DNA of 64,000 nucleotides from Adhaeribacter radiodurans (GCF_014075995.1 NZ_CP055153.1:992001-1056000); one strand, 5' to 3'; shown: positions 35,615-45,614, numbered from the stretch's first letter. Notes: generated from the letters alone by a model not told the origin. Translations and numbers: made by a program.

Positions 35615-36810
35615 GAAATTTTTTAAAAAAAATACTTCTACCAGTTTTGTCTCTGACATGTACCGGCCCACTCCTGGCTCAGTACACTTTTTTTACCCCC
35701 AAAGAAGCGTTTGCGATAGAAGTCTCGCTGCCTAACAGTACCGAAAAACGCCTCCCCTTGTATCGCAATGCGATCAGGTCTTTAACTGTGCAGGGTGATC
35801 GGATCTTGGGTGGTACTTCGGCAAAAGAAGGTTTATCCCCTTATCTTTTTGTTGCATCCATTTCTGGCCGGAAACTCCTGGCAACAAAGGATTTGCAGGA
35901 GAATATTCCCGGGCAAAAAAGCATTGCAACAGGATTTTGTAAAGGTACCGGCAACCAGCTGTATGCCGGCACAATGGGCCAGAAAAAGCAGCCGGCGGGT
36001 CACTTGTTGCAGGTTAGTATCGGCAAAGGAGATGCCATTGAAGTAAAAGATTTGGGTATCCCGGTCGCCGGAGAAGGCGTTTTTACACTGCTCAGCAACC
36101 GGGAAGGCACCGAACTGTATGGGATCAGCTATCCGAGCGGCCGTTTTTTTACCTATACCATTGCAACTAAAAAGGTGCAGGTATTTAATGAAGTGGCTCC
36201 CAAAGAAAAAGAACTGAACAACCTGCACGAATATGCTGTCGGGCCGGAGGTTTATCTGTGCAAAGCGCTCATTCAGGATAATGCCGGATTGATTTATGGC
36301 AGTACAGCGGGCAACCGCGTTTTTGCTTTTGATCCGACCAAAAAAAACTTCCAGTTTCTGGAAACTCCCCTGCCTGCTGTTTGGGGGCGTGAGGTATTGG
36401 GTCAAGTGGAAGCTTGGGCCAAAGCACCCGACGGAAAACTGTACGGCGGTAATGCCGGTGATGGTCAGTTATTTGTACTGAATCCTGCCACTAAAAAAAT
36501 CAAAAATCTGGGCAAACCCATGATGATGGCCCGATTGCAGGCATTGGCTTTCGGGCGTGATGGGCGATTGTACGGTTTGGCAGGTGGTGCACCGGGTTAC
36601 TCTCATTTGTTTTATTATGATGATAAAGGCGCTGGTTTTGTTGATCTGGGCAATCCCGAATTTATGATGGTAGCACCCGGGATCGAGCAGGGCATTCTTT
36701 GGCGGGGCTTTCAATTGAGCACTCTTGCTGCCTCTAATGATGGAAAATACATGGTCATGGGGGAAGATGAAGCACTCAGTCAGTTAATGATTTTTCCGGT
36801 CGGCCAATAA
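35611..36810 (+). CDS. Secreted beta-propeller-like protein, second copy
   Basis: A 399-residue secreted protein (signal peptide about residues 1-24, ending GPLLAQ). Blade-like repeats include GTELYGISYPSGRFFTYTIATKK, AGLIYGSTAGNRVFAFDPTKKN, DGKLYGGNAGDGQLFVLNPATKK and DGRLYGLAGGAPGYSHLFYY, spaced about 45-60 residues apart. The repeated L-Y-G followed by F-x-Y/F-D-P is shared with the preceding gene. No enzyme motif is certain. Start and stop overlap with the preceding gene (ATGA), which points to coupled translation and equal amounts of both proteins, perhaps a heteromer. Its role in glycan use is inferred from neighbours. Confidence 0.6.
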   Translation: MRNFLKKILLPVLSLTCTGPLLAQYTFFTPKEAFAIEVSLPNSTEKRLPLYRNAIRSLTVQGDRILGGTSAKEGLSPYLFVASISGRKLLATKDLQENIPGQKSIATGFCKGTGNQLYAGTMGQKKQPAGHLLQVSIGKGDAIEVKDLGIPVAGEGVFTLLSNREGTELYGISYPSGRFFTYTIATKKVQVFNEVAPKEKELNNLHEYAVGPEVYLCKALIQDNAGLIYGSTAGNRVFAFDPTKKNFQFLETPLPAVWGREVLGQVEAWAKAPDGKLYGGNAGDGQLFVLNPATKKIKNLGKPMMMARLQALAFGRDGRLYGLAGGAPGYSHLFYYDDKGAGFVDLGNPEFMMVAPGIEQGILWRGFQLSTLAASNDGKYMVMGEDEALSQLMIFPVGQ

Positions 36811-36843
36811 GTGCTGATCAACATTCCTGAACTAAACTTAACT

Positions 36844-38766
36844 ATGATACGATTTGCGAAAGTACTCTTCTGCTTTTTAGCATTAACTTCATGCAATATT
36901 GGAAATAAAGGTAACGGCGCTGACCCGTGGCAACTGCGGGCGCTACCTTCTTCGGTCCGGCTGGATCCGGTTACGAATGAAATCATCGAACATCGATTCA
37001 AAGGAGTACCGGCCAATCAGGTTGGAAAGGGTAATCTTCTGGATAAAAACTGGATCTATGATGGAAAACAGGTTTCCCTGCACGGCGCGCGCGGAGAATA
37101 TGTTTCATTCCAATTGGTACTGACCAATGAATCAAACGCCGAGCTGACCGACATCAAGCTTGAGATGGCACCTTTTAAGAATGGCAGTACTGAGCTAGCC
37201 GTTAAGCCTGAGCTTTTTCTGGAATGGTCTGTAAATGTGCAAAGTACCAGTACAGGCTACCCGAAATCCACCCTTGGCAAAGGCTGGTATCCTGACGCAT
37301 TAATCCCATTTAAATACATTCAGACCGACTCGGCAAAGGTGCACGGCCGGTGGGTGTACCCGTTTACCTTGCCCGACTTCAATAACCGGATCAGCAACCA
37401 ACGTTCACAGATTATTTGGGTGGATCAGTTTATTCCTCTTGACGCACAAAGGGCAAAGCCAGGCACGTATCAGAGCGCAATTACGGTCACGATTGGTGGC
37501 CAAGTCAAACAAATGCCGATTAGCCTGACAATCTGGGATTTCGAACTGCCTAATGAGAACCTCTTCAAAGCCAGTCTTCAACACGAAGGGTTTCTGAGTG
37601 AAATGGATGAAAAGCAAGAACTGGCTGTATACCAGCTCTTCAAGCGCAACCGCATTTCTTTAATGGATCCAACTTACGATCCTGAAATTCAGGTAAAAGA
37701 CAACAAGGTTCAAATCGATTGGGACAAGTTTGACCAGCGATTGAAAAAATACCTGACCGGTCAAGCCTTCACCAAAGAACATGGCTACGTTGACGGTCCC
37801 GGCTACGGTGAGCCACTCGAAACCTTTGCGCTGCCGTTCGACGTGTACGGCAAGCATGGTACCGCTGGCTGGCCGGATATCGGCAAGCCAGAAGTAGAAC
37901 GCAATGCGGCCAACCAGGCTATATACACCAGCAGCATCCGGCAGGTGCGCCAGCATTTGCTCCCGATGGTCGATCCTAAGAAAACGCTGCTCACGGTTTA
38001 TTTGAACGGATTAGATGAATCGTATTTTCCGGAGGCGTGGTCCAGGATGGTATTTTATGGTAATCTTTTCAAAAAAGAATATCCGGAGGCGAAGTTCCGT
38101 GTGGACGGGGCTTATAACAAGGAAGCAATGGACGTAATCGGGAAATCCATTACGGATTGGGCATCACATACGATCAATTACAACATTGATGAAGTAAAGC
38201 AATACCAGCAAATGGGCATCAAAGACTGGCTTTACGGCCCGCTGCTGTATGAACATAAACTGAACAGCTGGGTAGGAAGCTCGACATTCATCGATTTACC
38301 ACTGATTAATGACCGCGCGATTAGCTGGAGTTGCTGGAAATATAAAACGTACTCCTGGATCAGCTGGGGCATTGGTGCCGGCTGGGAAAGGGGCTGGTAC
38401 GATCCTGAATCCTGGAAAGACTTTTACAAGGAAGCTTCGGAAGCCGATGCGGAGTTCACATACCGGCAATTCAATGGGAACGGTTCGGTCATTTACAAAC
38501 CGGACATGGTGCCTAATGTATCGGAACCTTGTCCGTCCATTCGTCTGAAAACAATGCGCGACGGTGTGCAGGATTATGAATATTTACGTTTGCTGGCAAA
38601 ACTTGATGGCAACTCGAAACGTGCCGACGCTATTGTCGATAAGCTCATCAAAGAACCATTTGGGGATAAATCCATCGGTAACCTTGATGTTTGGAGTTAC
38701 GATCAGGAACAATGGTATAAAGTCCGCATGGAATTGGCTGCGCTCATTTCGGGAAAGAAAAAATAA
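36844..38766 (+). CDS. DUF4091 glycoside-hydrolase-like lipoprotein
   Basis: A 640-residue lipoprotein. The frame opens at a GTG (36811), but the ATG at 36844 gives a lipoprotein signal (MIRFAKVLFCFLALTSC, Cys near residue 17). Residues 60-230 form a beta-sandwich domain (GARGEYVSFQLVLTNES), 230-480 a likely TIM-barrel part (LLTVYLNGLDESYFPEAW, with acidic residues Asp and Glu as catalytic candidates), and the end is the DUF4091 domain (NGNGSVIYKPDMV, SIRLKTMRDGVQDYEYLRLL). DUF4091 proteins are putative glycoside hydrolases of Bacteroidota and Planctomycetota without a fixed substrate. It follows the propeller genes closely and completes their operon. Confidence 0.75.
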   Translation: MIRFAKVLFCFLALTSCNIGNKGNGADPWQLRALPSSVRLDPVTNEIIEHRFKGVPANQVGKGNLLDKNWIYDGKQVSLHGARGEYVSFQLVLTNESNAELTDIKLEMAPFKNGSTELAVKPELFLEWSVNVQSTSTGYPKSTLGKGWYPDALIPFKYIQTDSAKVHGRWVYPFTLPDFNNRISNQRSQIIWVDQFIPLDAQRAKPGTYQSAITVTIGGQVKQMPISLTIWDFELPNENLFKASLQHEGFLSEMDEKQELAVYQLFKRNRISLMDPTYDPEIQVKDNKVQIDWDKFDQRLKKYLTGQAFTKEHGYVDGPGYGEPLETFALPFDVYGKHGTAGWPDIGKPEVERNAANQAIYTSSIRQVRQHLLPMVDPKKTLLTVYLNGLDESYFPEAWSRMVFYGNLFKKEYPEAKFRVDGAYNKEAMDVIGKSITDWASHTINYNIDEVKQYQQMGIKDWLYGPLLYEHKLNSWVGSSTFIDLPLINDRAISWSCWKYKTYSWISWGIGAGWERGWYDPESWKDFYKEASEADAEFTYRQFNGNGSVIYKPDMVPNVSEPCPSIRLKTMRDGVQDYEYLRLLAKLDGNSKRADAIVDKLIKEPFGDKSIGNLDVWSYDQEQWYKVRMELAALISGKKK

Positions 38767-39104
38767 GAATTCTATGTCGCCATTGATGGCGAGAATAGGG
38801 TTTTTGTTCTTGTAATGCTATCCTTTTCAACCATGCTACGTGCGGAAAATGCCAGTATCATGGGAAAAATACAACTAATCAGGAATTATTCCTTGTCTGA
38901 CCTCAACCATGTGAGCCGACATTGTACGAAGAGTATAAGAATAATCTTGCGTTCTGAAAATCGGCGAGTTACAAAATAATTTGGTGAATATTCTATGCAA
39001 ATTGCATTAATGGTGCTTGCAAAGCTTTATCTTTTTTTAAAAATTGATTGCAATTATTTTATTATATTTAGTAAAAAACGAAACAAAAGATATGTCGCAA
39101 AAAT
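38767..39104. other. Intergenic region before the fusion dehydrogenase gene
   Basis: A small hairpin (38777-38792) with a weak T-run may terminate the propeller operon. Near 38995-39007 there is a dyad (atgcaa/ttgcat) that could be an operator or part of a promoter. No gene is seen. Base style changes from the G+C-richer style of the left block to that of the right block across this region. Confidence 0.4.
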
Positions 39105-42100
39105 ATGATTGAGAAAATAAGATCTATCCTTTCTTTTGTTTTTCTTTTCATCTTGTTGGATAGTTGTGTTTCCCAGAAAGCGAAGGAATCTATATCAAAC
39201 TCAACAGCGGATGCGCCTACGGTATTAACCCTGAAACAAGATGAACAGGCTGGTACCATCTCTGTATTCCGGGCGAATGGCACGGAACCCATTCTCACCC
39301 AAAACGCCAAATCCAATTTCCGGCCGTACATGCACCCCATTGTGGCACCGGACGGTAAAGGTATTTTAACAGAATATAGCCCTGGCCACCACAAACACCA
39401 AACCGGTTTATACTGGGGTTTCACCCGGGTTAATGGCCGTGATTATTTCCATCATCCCGAAGGTACGTATTGGCGTAAAGTTGCGGCGAAGGTGGTAGAA
39501 GCAAATGGTCCGGAAGTAAAGTGGCAAACCGTTTATGATTTAGTAGACGAGAAAGGCAGCCCGGTACTAACGGAAACCCAAAACTGGGCCATGCGCGAAC
39601 AGCAGGGTAAATATTTTCTTACGTTGGAGTGGAACGGCAAAGCAAAGCAGGATGTAACCATTGGGAAATACGATTACGGTGGGTTATTCCTGCGCATGCC
39701 CTGGAAAGAAGGCATCAACGGGGAAGTAATAAATGCCTCCCGGCAACGAAATGAAAAAGCCGAAGGACAAAAAGCCATTTGGACCGATGTAGGGATGCAA
39801 GTCGAAGGTCGCTCAGACCTGGCCCACATTGCCATTTTTGACCATGCCGATAACAAAGGGTTTCCTACCCCCTGGCGTGTTGACCCACAATTGGGTATTG
39901 GTCCGGCCCGTGCCCGTACCGGCGATTGGAAAATTGCCAAAGGCGAAACTGAAACCATCCGGCACCAGGTGGTGGTGTACACTGGAGCCCTGAACGACAC
40001 CGAAATGAACACTGCCTGGGCAGAATTCAGCGGCAAAAATTCTTCTTCAGATTTGTGGAAGTTGGCCCAACAAGAAGGCAAAGAAGCAAAATTTTTAACA
40101 CCCGAAGAAGCCGTAAAAAATATGACTCTGATGAAGGGTTATAAAGTAAATGCCTGGGCTTCCGAACCCCTGATGACCCAACCCATGGCTTTTTGCTGGG
40201 ATGACCGCGGCCGCATGTGGATTGCCGAAAACCGGGACTACGAAAACCGGGGCAAAGGTTTTTCTGCCAAAGGTAACAGCCGCATTCTAATTCTGGAAGA
40301 TACAGATAAAGATGGGGTAGCCGATACGAAGAAGGTATTCCTGGAAGGTATTGCGTTTCCTTCTGCGATAGCCGTGGGTTTTGATGGATTATTTATGGGG
40401 GCACCGCCTAACCTGCTTTTTGTACCCGATAAAAATCAGGACGACAAAGCCGACATGGACGATATTGAAGTACGGCTGACCGGCTGGGGTATCCGCGACC
40501 GTCACGAAACCCTGAACAGTTTACATTGGGGGCCCGATGGCTGGTTATATGGTTTGCAGGGTTTTGCCACTCCTTCTAAAGTTAGTAAACCCAACGGCAA
40601 AGGAAAAATATACCGGCACAATGATCCTTTCCCGGATGTGATGAAAGGGGAAGGTGTGGATATAAACGGTGGGGTTTGGCGGTATCATCCTACTAAAGAT
40701 AAGTTTGAAGTAGTAGCTCACGGTTTCAGCAATCCCTGGGGCATCGACCATGATTCCAAAGGGCAATTGTTAATTAGCGCCTGCGTAATTCCCCATTTGT
40801 GGCACGTCATTCCGGGGGGGATTTATCACCGCCAGGGTGGGCAGCATTTTAATCCGTATGTGTATAACGATATCAAAACCATTGCTGACCACCGCCACCG
40901 GTCGGCGCACGGCGGAGCCCGGATTTACCAATCGGATGCATTCCCAGCTAACCAGTGGGGTCGTGTTTTTATGGCTAACATCCACGACCACGGGGTATTA
41001 TCCGATGTATTGGTGCCGAAAGGCTCTGGATTTACCTCGCACCACGGTAATGAATTTATGATGGCCAACAATGCGCAATGGGTTGGTTTTAGCATGGAAA
41101 TCGGACCGGAAGGCGGTATGTACGTACTGGATTGGCACGATGGCGATATTTGCGGCAATGATGTGCTGAACAGTGAAACCGGCCGGATATTCCGGATTAT
41201 GCCGGAGAGCTCTTTGGCCGAAAACTGGGAAGGCCGTTATGCTGATTTATCCCGGATGACCGATGAACATCTGGTAAATCTGCAGACAAGGAAAAGCGAC
41301 TGGCATGCTCGGCGGGCTCGCGTTATTTTACAAAACCGGGCCGCAAAAGGTAAATTAGCGGTTACTACGCACAACCAACTTTGGCAATTATTCGAGAAAA
41401 TCAGCAATCCAGATTACAGATTACGAGCCATGTGGAGCTTACACGTAACAGGCGGTCTACCAGCTAAAAACCTGCTGAAATCCTTATCTGATAAAGATCA
41501 ATACGTTCGGGCTTGGGCAATTCAATTATTAAACGAGGATAAAAATCCGGGTTCAGAAGCCATGGCCAGGTTTACCAAAATGGCAAAATCTGATAAATCG
41601 GCAGTGGTGCGCTTATACCTGGCCTCGGCATTGCAACGGATGGAGCCCGCCGACCGCTGGAAAATTGCCGGCGAACTAGTGAAGCACGGAGAAGATGCGG
41701 AAGACCATAACTTACCCAAAATGATTTGGTTTGCCGTGGAGCCCTTGGTAAAAGAAAATCCGGATCGGGCATTAGAATTGGCCAGCCAAAGTAAAATACC
41801 AATGGTAGCTCAATATATTTCCCGGCGCACCGTAGATGCCAATGCTGTAGAAACCTTAATAACGGCTTTAGGTAAAATACCTGAGCCTCCGGTAAGTATG
41901 CTGCAAGGCATGCGCGAAGGGCTGGAAGGCCGTTACGATTTAGCTGCTCCTGCTAACTGGGCAGCTGTTTATGCCAAATTGCAAAAATCTCCGGATGAGA
42001 AAATAGTGCAATTGGCGCAAGACCTGGCCCAGCAGTTCGGCGATACCGAATCGGTGAAAAGAGCTTTGGCAACTCTGAAGAATAAAAATGCGCCTTTAGA

Positions 42101-42941
42101 CCAGCGCCGCCAAGCACTGCAAGCCATTACCAGCCGCAAACAACCAGAGCTTTTAGCAGAACTGCCCTTATTATTAGATGATCCGGGTTTACGCGGCGAT
42201 GCCATCCGGGCCATTGCTGATTTTGATGACGAACCGCTTGGCAAAATGCTGCTCTCGCGTTACAATTCGTTTAATACCGCCGAAAAATTACAAGTGGTGC
42301 AAACCATGGCCGCTCGTCCTAAATACGGTTGGTTGCTGGCGCAAGGCATTAAAGATAATAGCATCCCCAAAAGAGATGTGCCGCCTTACGTAGCCCGGCA
42401 ACTATTACGGGTAGTAGGTAGTGGCTTCGTAGAAATATGGGGACCCATTGAGCAAAGCAGCACCGACGAAAAAGCCTTTGCCAAGTATCAGAAACTATTA
42501 ACTCCTCAGGCAGTGAGCAAAGCCGATGTAGTACAAGGCAATGCGGTATTTCAGCGTACCTGCGGCAGCTGCCACAAAATGTACGGCAAAGGCGGCAACA
42601 TCGGGCCAGACCTGACCGGCTCGAACCGCGCTAATTTAGATTACTTGCTGTTTAATGTGCTTAACCCCAGTGGCGACATTCAAGATGATTACAAACTGGT
42701 GGTGGTAACTACCCGCGATGGGCGTACTTATTCCGGGAACATTATTGCCGAAAATGAGCGGCAGGTTACGTTGCGGGTAGTGGGGCAGGAAGCAGTTGTG
42801 TTAAATAAATCGGCCATTCAATCCCGGGAAGTTACCGCAGTATCCATGATGCCCCCTGGGTTATTCGATAATTTAACGGAATCAGAAGTATTGAATTTGG
42901 TGGCCTTTTTACGGACCCAGGAAGAGCCAAAAGGGAATTAA
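39105..42941 (+). CDS. DUF6807 + PVC-type dehydrogenase + HEAT + cytochrome c fusion lipoprotein
   Basis: A 1278-residue lipoprotein (signal ends LLDSC near residue 22). Residues 45-325 resemble DUF6807/PmoA-family domains (NFRPYMHPIVAPDGKGILTE, HHKHQTGLYWGF, HPEGTYWRK). Residues 330-700 are a PVC-type membrane-bound dehydrogenase propeller (AFCWDDRGRMWIAENRDYE, DTDKDGVADTKK, NSLHWGPDGWLYGLQG, YVLDWHDGD). Residues 730-1130 are HEAT repeats. Residues 1140-1275 are a heme-c domain with CGSCH at 1153-1157 and the late SMMPPGL methionine ligand, as in TIGR02603. It probably oxidises a sugar in the periplasm and passes electrons to the heme. The N-terminal DUF6807 is usually a separate protein. 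The substrate is unknown. Confidence 0.85.
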   Translation: MIEKIRSILSFVFLFILLDSCVSQKAKESISNSTADAPTVLTLKQDEQAGTISVFRANGTEPILTQNAKSNFRPYMHPIVAPDGKGILTEYSPGHHKHQTGLYWGFTRVNGRDYFHHPEGTYWRKVAAKVVEANGPEVKWQTVYDLVDEKGSPVLTETQNWAMREQQGKYFLTLEWNGKAKQDVTIGKYDYGGLFLRMPWKEGINGEVINASRQRNEKAEGQKAIWTDVGMQVEGRSDLAHIAIFDHADNKGFPTPWRVDPQLGIGPARARTGDWKIAKGETETIRHQVVVYTGALNDTEMNTAWAEFSGKNSSSDLWKLAQQEGKEAKFLTPEEAVKNMTLMKGYKVNAWASEPLMTQPMAFCWDDRGRMWIAENRDYENRGKGFSAKGNSRILILEDTDKDGVADTKKVFLEGIAFPSAIAVGFDGLFMGAPPNLLFVPDKNQDDKADMDDIEVRLTGWGIRDRHETLNSLHWGPDGWLYGLQGFATPSKVSKPNGKGKIYRHNDPFPDVMKGEGVDINGGVWRYHPTKDKFEVVAHGFSNPWGIDHDSKGQLLISACVIPHLWHVIPGGIYHRQGGQHFNPYVYNDIKTIADHRHRSAHGGARIYQSDAFPANQWGRVFMANIHDHGVLSDVLVPKGSGFTSHHGNEFMMANNAQWVGFSMEIGPEGGMYVLDWHDGDICGNDVLNSETGRIFRIMPESSLAENWEGRYADLSRMTDEHLVNLQTRKSDWHARRARVILQNRAAKGKLAVTTHNQLWQLFEKISNPDYRLRAMWSLHVTGGLPAKNLLKSLSDKDQYVRAWAIQLLNEDKNPGSEAMARFTKMAKSDKSAVVRLYLASALQRMEPADRWKIAGELVKHGEDAEDHNLPKMIWFAVEPLVKENPDRALELASQSKIPMVAQYISRRTVDANAVETLITALGKIPEPPVSMLQGMREGLEGRYDLAAPANWAAVYAKLQKSPDEKIVQLAQDLAQQFGDTESVKRALATLKNKNAPLDQRRQALQAITSRKQPELLAELPLLLDDPGLRGDAIRAIADFDDEPLGKMLLSRYNSFNTAEKLQVVQTMAARPKYGWLLAQGIKDNSIPKRDVPPYVARQLLRVVGSGFVEIWGPIEQSSTDEKAFAKYQKLLTPQAVSKADVVQGNAVFQRTCGSCHKMYGKGGNIGPDLTGSNRANLDYLLFNVLNPSGDIQDDYKLVVVTTRDGRTYSGNIIAENERQVTLRVVGQEAVVLNKSAIQSREVTAVSMMPPGLFDNLTESEVLNLVAFLRTQEEPKGN

Positions 42942-43043
42942 TTAAAAATTTTAAAATTAGATGCCTTATTGTAATTAGTAAGGATATAACCACTTAAGCA
43001 AAGTCCTGAAAATTTAAAAAAGTCATCCATCAATCAAATACTC

Positions 43044-44057
43044 ATGAATCAAAACTTTAACAGAAGGGAATTCATCAAAACTGCAACAATGGCTAGCGTA
43101 GGCTTAGGATTAAATTTAAATTCAGGACTTGTTTTGGGTAAAGAAAAAGGTAAACGGGTAGGGGTTATTGGCCTGGATACGTCGCATAGTGTAGCCTTTA
43201 CAAAAGAACTTAATAACCCCAACGCCGGTGATAAATACGATGGCTACAAAATAGTAGCGGCCTATCCGAAGGGCAGTGAAAAAATAGAATCCAGTACGAA
43301 GCGGATACCTGGATATATCGAAGAAGTCAAAAAGCACGGTGTTAAAATCTCCAATTCTATTAAAGATTTATTGAAAGAAGTAGATGTGGTATTGCTTGAG
43401 ACCAACGATGGTCACCCGCGTCTGGAACAAGCCATGGAAGTTTTAAAAGCCGGTAAGCCCATGTTTATTGATAAGCCGGTTGCGGCTTCCTTACGCGATG
43501 TTAGGGCTATTTACGAAGAAGCAAAGAAAAGAAAAGTGCCGCTATTCTCCAGCTCTTCGCTACGTTATATGCCCAGTGCACAGGAGGCCGCGCAAGGTAA
43601 GGAAGGAAAAATTTTAGGCGCTGATACGTACGGCCCGGCTGCACTGGAGCCATCCCACCCGGATTTATTCTGGTATGGTATCCATGGGGTAGAAACGCTG
43701 TTTACCATTATGGGCAAAGGATGCCAGAGCGTAACCCGTACTCAAACCGAAAACACGGAACTGGTAGTTGGGGTTTGGGAAGATGGCCGCATTGGTACCT
43801 TTCGGGGAACACGAAATGGAAAGTCAGACTACGGCGGGACTGCTTATGCTGAAAAAGGGAATATTACTTTAGGCCAATTCGGCGGTTATAATGCTTTGTT
43901 AGAGCAAATAATTAAATTTTTTGAAACAGGCCAAATTCCGGTTGATCCGGAGGATACCCTGGAAATATATGCCTTTATGGAAGCTGCTGATGAGAGTAAA
44001 CGACAGGGCGGCAAAGCTATTACCCTGGCAAGTGTGATGGAGAAGGCAAAAGTTTAA
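43044..44057 (+). CDS. Tat-exported Gfo/Idh/MocA family oxidoreductase
   Basis: A 337-residue protein with a Tat signal (FNRREFIKTATMASVGLGL, twin Arg at about 7-8), so it is exported folded, probably with bound cofactor. The NAD(P)-binding start reads KRVGVIGLDTSHSVAF, which deviates from the usual GxGxxG, and the family motif DKPVAAS (EKP type) is near residue 140. The C-terminal half carries the alpha/beta domain with PSHPDLFWYGIHGVETLFTIMG, whose His may act in catalysis. Such proteins oxidise or reduce sugar hydroxyls, often at C3. It is placed directly before a second member. Confidence 0.85.
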   Translation: MNQNFNRREFIKTATMASVGLGLNLNSGLVLGKEKGKRVGVIGLDTSHSVAFTKELNNPNAGDKYDGYKIVAAYPKGSEKIESSTKRIPGYIEEVKKHGVKISNSIKDLLKEVDVVLLETNDGHPRLEQAMEVLKAGKPMFIDKPVAASLRDVRAIYEEAKKRKVPLFSSSSLRYMPSAQEAAQGKEGKILGADTYGPAALEPSHPDLFWYGIHGVETLFTIMGKGCQSVTRTQTENTELVVGVWEDGRIGTFRGTRNGKSDYGGTAYAEKGNITLGQFGGYNALLEQIIKFFETGQIPVDPEDTLEIYAFMEAADESKRQGGKAITLASVMEKAKV

Positions 44058-44091
44058 ATTTTTAAAAAATCAGAAAATCCTAGCTCATAAA

Positions 44092-45438
44092 ATGGAAAAT
44101 ACCAGAAGAGAATTTATCAAGAAAGCGGCCCTGGGTACGGCTGCATTATCAATCGGGGGCATACTACCTGGCTTTAATCCAAAAAGCTACGGCCGCATAT
44201 TAGGTGCCAACGACCGGATTATGGTAGCCGCCATGGGGGTAAATTCCCGCGGAATGGCAGTAGGTTCTAATTTTGCCAGCCAACCCAATTGTGAAGTGTT
44301 GTACTGCTGCGACGTGGATTCCCGAGCTTCGCAAAAGTTTAGTGCCGCCATTGAGAAACTCACCAAGAAAAAACCAAAAGAGCAAGGCGATTTCCGCAAA
44401 GCTTTAGAGGATAAAGACCTGGATGCTTTAATTGTAACGGCTCCCGATCATTGGCATGCCCCGGCGGCTATTTTGGCCTGTAAAGCCGGTAAGCACGTTT
44501 ATCTGGAAAAGCCAGCCAGCCACAACCCCAACGAAGGCGAACTGGTAATGGCAGCAGCAAAAAAATACAATAAAATTTTACAGATGGGGAACCAGCGCCG
44601 CTCCTGGCCCAATGTAATTGCCGCCATTAATGAAATAAAAGCTGGCGTTATTGGCCGCCCTTATTTTGCCAAAACCTGGTACACCAATAATCGCGAATCC
44701 ATTGGTATTGGTAAACCTACGGCGGTACCCGAGTGGTTAAACTATGATTTATGGCAGGGCCCGGCACCTCGCCGGGCTTATAAAGATAATGTAGTGCATT
44801 ACAACTGGCATTGGTTCTGGAACTGGGGAACCGGCGAAGCTTTAAATAATGGCACGCACATGGTAGACTTAGCCCGTTGGGGCTTAGGCGTAGATTATCC
44901 AACCCGGGTAACCTCATCCGGAGGGCGGTATCGCTACCAGGATGATTGGGAAACGCCGGATACGCAGGTAATTAATTTAGAGTTCAAGAATAATACGGCT
45001 ATTTCCTGGGAAGGCCGCAGCTGCAATGGCAAGCCTATTGAAGGTTCCTCGGTAGGAGTGATGTTTTATGGCGAAAACGGCTCTTTATTTATTGGTGCCG
45101 GCAATGCCTATACGATTTATAATTTAAAAAATGAGGTGGTAAAAGATGTGAAGAGCGATAATGCAGCTATTGATCCGCGTAATCTAGCCAATCCTTCACA
45201 GGCTTTAGATGCCTTGCATATCCAGAATTTCTTTGATGCTATTCGGGTAGGAAGCAAATTAAATTCGGATATTGTAAGTGGCCACCAAAGCACATTGCTG
45301 GTGCAGCTAGGTAACATCTCCCAACGTACGGGCAGGTCTTTAAATATAGACCCAACCAATGGCCATATTCTGAATGACAACGACGCTCTGAAATTCTGGA
45401 GCCGCGAATATCAAAAAGGCTGGGAACCCAAAGTTTAA
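44092..45438 (+). CDS. Tat-exported Gfo/Idh/MocA family oxidoreductase, second
   Basis: A 448-residue protein with a Tat signal (TRREFIKKAALGTAALSIGG). The cofactor domain has IMVAAMGVNSRG, a GxNxxG variant, then VTAPDHWHAPAAILACKAGKHVYLEKPASHNPNEGE with the conserved E-K-P. The DHWH and NWHWFWNWGTGEALNNGTHMVDLARWGLG blocks are typical of the large Bacteroidota periplasmic branch, which includes GH109-like members. The GH109 enzymes use NAD for retaining alpha-N-acetylgalactosaminidase activity, but this protein could equally be a sugar oxidoreductase. It is 34 bases after the first member and in the same operon. Confidence 0.87.
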   Translation: MENTRREFIKKAALGTAALSIGGILPGFNPKSYGRILGANDRIMVAAMGVNSRGMAVGSNFASQPNCEVLYCCDVDSRASQKFSAAIEKLTKKKPKEQGDFRKALEDKDLDALIVTAPDHWHAPAAILACKAGKHVYLEKPASHNPNEGELVMAAAKKYNKILQMGNQRRSWPNVIAAINEIKAGVIGRPYFAKTWYTNNRESIGIGKPTAVPEWLNYDLWQGPAPRRAYKDNVVHYNWHWFWNWGTGEALNNGTHMVDLARWGLGVDYPTRVTSSGGRYRYQDDWETPDTQVINLEFKNNTAISWEGRSCNGKPIEGSSVGVMFYGENGSLFIGAGNAYTIYNLKNEVVKDVKSDNAAIDPRNLANPSQALDALHIQNFFDAIRVGSKLNSDIVSGHQSTLLVQLGNISQRTGRSLNIDPTNGHILNDNDALKFWSREYQKGWEPKV

Positions 45439-45614
45439 ATTTAAAAAATTTAAAAAACCATTAGTGCAATAGGGTTTAAAGGTAAATAAGCTTTTAAACC
45501 CGATGCTTTAAACTTCTGGTAACAAGTAATTGATAATTTAATTATTGATTGCCCACTCGCATCTGTAAGGAAAATCAATAAAATTTAATGCGTTAGTAAT
45601 CAAAAAATATAGGT

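Noticed and set aside
35833-36405. 190-codon minus-strand frame inside the second beta-propeller gene
   Set aside because: Antisense to a gene with signal peptide and repeats; its product shows no domain and the codon pattern follows the sense gene.
39674-40081. Minus-strand frame of 135 codons in the fusion dehydrogenase
   Set aside because: Antisense shadow of the DUF6807 domain.
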